A stretch of 64,000 nucleotides of DNA from Torreya grandis (taxonomy: Eukaryota; Streptophyta; Pinopsida; Cupressales; Taxaceae). The translations under genes and the position numbers were made by a program. Positions 62,020 through 64,000 of this stretch are shown here, one piece after another (the first letter of the stretch is position 1; each line of letters starts with the position of its first letter). Location of the stretch: NCBI GenBank assembly GCA_037957365.1, contig JARHVA010001923.1, positions 2,212,501-2,276,500 of the forward strand, in the 5' to 3' direction. The notes beneath the pieces were generated by a model. That model did not search any database. It had not been told where the DNA came from and saw nothing but the letters and a program-made list of their open reading frames with translations.

Positions 62020-62215
62020 TCATCCCTAGTCATTCCTTTCTCTATATAGGTTATAATTCCCCTTCTCCTTTATCTATATAGGTGATAATGTCCCCTCTCC
62101 TAATTTTTATTCATCCCTTTATAATTCCCCATAGCCTTTGTCCCTTAATTATATAATTCCCCCTCTACTAATTTTAAAGCATGATAATGCCCCCTCTCCT
62201 TTCAAGGTATGTCTT
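62020..62215 (+). repeat. Short repeats of an ATAATNCCCCCTCTCCT unit
   Basis: Several copies of ATAATTCCCC or ATAATGCCCCCTCTCC, with TCTATATAGGT between some, follow the pyrimidine array. They look like a related degenerate minisatellite. Confidence 0.6.
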
Positions 62216-62329
62216 GGGCATTCAATTGAGTATTCAATTAGTTATCATGTATTAAATATATGGTCATTTAAGATATATATGATAAATATTAGATATAGGT
62301 ATTCAATATAAATATATGGCTTAGGTATC

Positions 62330-62790
62330 TAATCAAGTAGGGAATACTCAAGTAAGAAGGGCATACTCAAGTAGGTAGGGCATCATCAAGTAGGTAAGGC
62401 ATAGTCAAGTAAGTAGGGAAAGAAGGGTAGTAGTTAGGGCATACTCAATTAGGTAAATTAGGTAGGTCATACTCAATATATTAAATTATGTCAGGCATAA
62501 TCAAAATCAAAATACGGTTCATGTATTTAGGTGTGGCATACTCAAAATCAATATATGGCTCAAATATTTAGTCACATAGGGCACACTCAAGTAGGTAAAA
62601 TAGGTAGGGTATACTCAATTAGGTAAAATAGGTATGGAATACCCAATGGTATAAATATGTTACATATATAACATGATTCAAAACTTCATTTTTACTTATA
62701 TCTATTTAGAAGCAAGCTTTCCTTGCCAAAAACATAAGATAAGTAGGTAAGGCATAACTAAGTAGGTAAGGCAAGAATATATGCAGGCTA
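62330..62790 (+). repeat. Minisatellite based on GGCATACTCAAGTAGGTA
   Basis: Units of roughly 17-20 bp (GGCATACTCAAGTAGGTA and variants ending AGGTAAAATAGGTA) recur more than ten times between 62330 and 62645, with scattered copies (AAGTAGGTAAGGCATAA) to 62790. The first block is the densest. Confidence 0.8.
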
Positions 62791-63185
62791 TAGATTAGGA
62801 AGAAAACTTCCCTTGATAGATAAGAATCTATTATATACATGGAAATTAGTTAGGATAAAAATAAATCTATATATCAATAAGGTTCCCTTTCCTTATTACG
62901 TATGGCATAGCTAATTTGGTAGGGTAAGAACAAAGCTATCTATTAGAAAGAAAGCTTCCCTTGATATTTATGCCTTAATTTAGAAGTAAATCAAAGCTAT
63001 ATATTGGGAATTAAAACTTACTTGATGTCTATGCCCTATTCCCTTTGTATCTATTGATAAGTAAATCTTCCCTCATTATGTTATTAGGTGAAGCAAATCT
63101 AGATATCAAGAAGACAAGCTTCCCTTGCCTTATTCCTTGGCATAGATTAAGTAGGTAGAGAAAGTTTCCTTTGCCTTATCAGGTA
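62700..63185 (+). repeat. Dispersed AAGCTTCCCTTG-type repeats
   Basis: AAGCTTTCCTTGCC, AACTTCCCTTGAT, AAGCTTCCCTTGAT and AAGCTTCCCTTGCC recur at intervals of about 60-180 bp, often followed by TTATG or a CC-TTATT word. They appear to be a higher-order, decayed repeat overlapping the end of the previous array. Confidence 0.55.
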
Positions 63186-64000
63186 TAAAAAATTTGAGAT
63201 TTTGGTAGGGACTTTGAAATGGTTCCCCCCATATATCTATGGTCAAGGATTATTTGTACATTATCCTTTGATTTACTATATTAGGGACCAGGGCATATTT
63301 AGAGTATGGTAGGGGCTCGACTTGGCCTTAAGGCCCACTAGGACATGCCAATATCTAAGTTCCCCTCCCTAATACACTAAATTAAGTAATATTCCCTTCC
63401 CTTTATAGATTAAATTGGGTATAAATCTAGTTAGGTATAGACCAATTTGGGTTGGGAAATAAACTCTACCAGCTACCTAATAGGAACACACTCTATTGGA
63501 TTGGTGATCGCCTATCTATCTATATAGTAATTCACTCCACTATAGATAGACTCTCAATGGAATATAGATAAAATGATAACTCAACTATGGGGTTGGCATT
63601 TCAATTCTCAACTATTATCAAGTAGACCCTATCTATATAAATATAAATTGGGATTCTCAACTCTAGGATTGAGATTTTTAGATTCCCAAATCCCAATCTA
63701 TATATGTAAGTAATATAATTTCATCCCACCTTTTTCTCATTTTCCTACCTATTTATTTTTGACTTAGGCTCTAGATGCACACACTCTCCATGGTCTAGTC
63801 ATGGATTGTCATATAGATCTTTGATTCCCACCAAAAAATCAAATAATAACTATAAGTTCCTTTTTTTATTGAAAGAGAATGAATAAGAGTTTATTTGAGC
63901 CTTATTTGAGTGATTAAAATTTTAAATTATAATATAATCTAATCTAACACAATTGGGAAGCCACTTCACTCACCATAAAGGTATTAGAGGGTGTGATTAA
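63186..64000. other. Right end of window, nothing recognised
   Basis: AT-rich, no open frame of note, and no LTR ends or tandem arrays clearly visible. Short words such as CTATCTATATA recur but do not form an array. Confidence 0.5.

Noticed and set aside
1..64000. A cellular gene, RNA gene or CRISPR array anywhere in the window
   Set aside because: All recognisable protein signal is from retrotransposons or unassigned relics; no exon pattern of a known plant gene, tRNA fold, rRNA segment or spaced identical repeats was seen. Very small RNA genes cannot be excluded by eye.

Overview
The window looks like nuclear DNA from a plant with a very large, transposon-filled genome. A gymnosperm is my best guess, because the elements are old and deeply nested and have very long LTRs; this is inference. 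The DNA is AT-rich. I found no cellular gene, rRNA, tRNA or CRISPR array. Almost all coding signal is decayed LTR-retrotransposon protein, broken mostly by TAA/TAG/TGA codons that are one C-to-T or G-to-A step from CAA, CAG, CGA or TGG.

Layout. (1) 1-8210 is the left flank. Its only coding-like content is a ~3.7 kb minus-strand relic (2300-5995) of an unrecognised protein. (2) 8211-58574 is one Ty3/Gypsy element ('Gypsy-O', plus strand) with 2.4 kb LTRs and a near-matching 5-bp target duplication (gttat/gttac). Its body is split in two places. (2a) Between protease and reverse transcriptase sits 'Copia-A' (13560-37096, minus strand). It has ~3.2 kb LTRs and an internal region of only 2.4 kb in which I recognise gag zinc knuckles but no pol. 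The left LTR of Copia-A was itself hit twice: by a head-to-head inverted Copia structure ('Copia-F', 14885-23870) and by an ordinary Copia element ('Copia-2', 25110-30864, plus strand). (2b) Beyond the Gypsy-O integrase sits a second Gypsy element ('Gypsy-2', 41708-56089, plus strand) with 1.15 kb LTRs. It carries gag, protease, RT, RNase H, integrase and then a ~3.4 kb extra reading frame of unknown function before the 3' LTR. (3) 58575-64000 is the right flank. It is mostly non-coding and ends in a 2 kb mosaic of short degenerate tandem repeats (about 61.1-63.2 kb).

Insertion order follows from the nesting. Gypsy-O came first, then Copia-A and Gypsy-2 inside it, then Copia-F and Copia-2 inside a Copia-A LTR. 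Removing each insert rejoins sequence that aligns to the intact partner LTR, which is the strongest support for the model.

None of the elements looks able to move on its own. Catalytic motifs are altered (protease DTG to ETR, NTS, YFG or DLG), the Gypsy-2 RT has lost the stretch carrying the YxDD box, and every frame is interrupted. The items most worth a second look are the Gypsy-2 extra ORF, the similar-sized minus-strand relic at 2.3-6.0 kb, the 9 kb inverted Copia-F structure and the gag-only long-LTR Copia-A. All boundaries were read by eye from LTR comparison and may be off by a few bases; percent identities were not computed.
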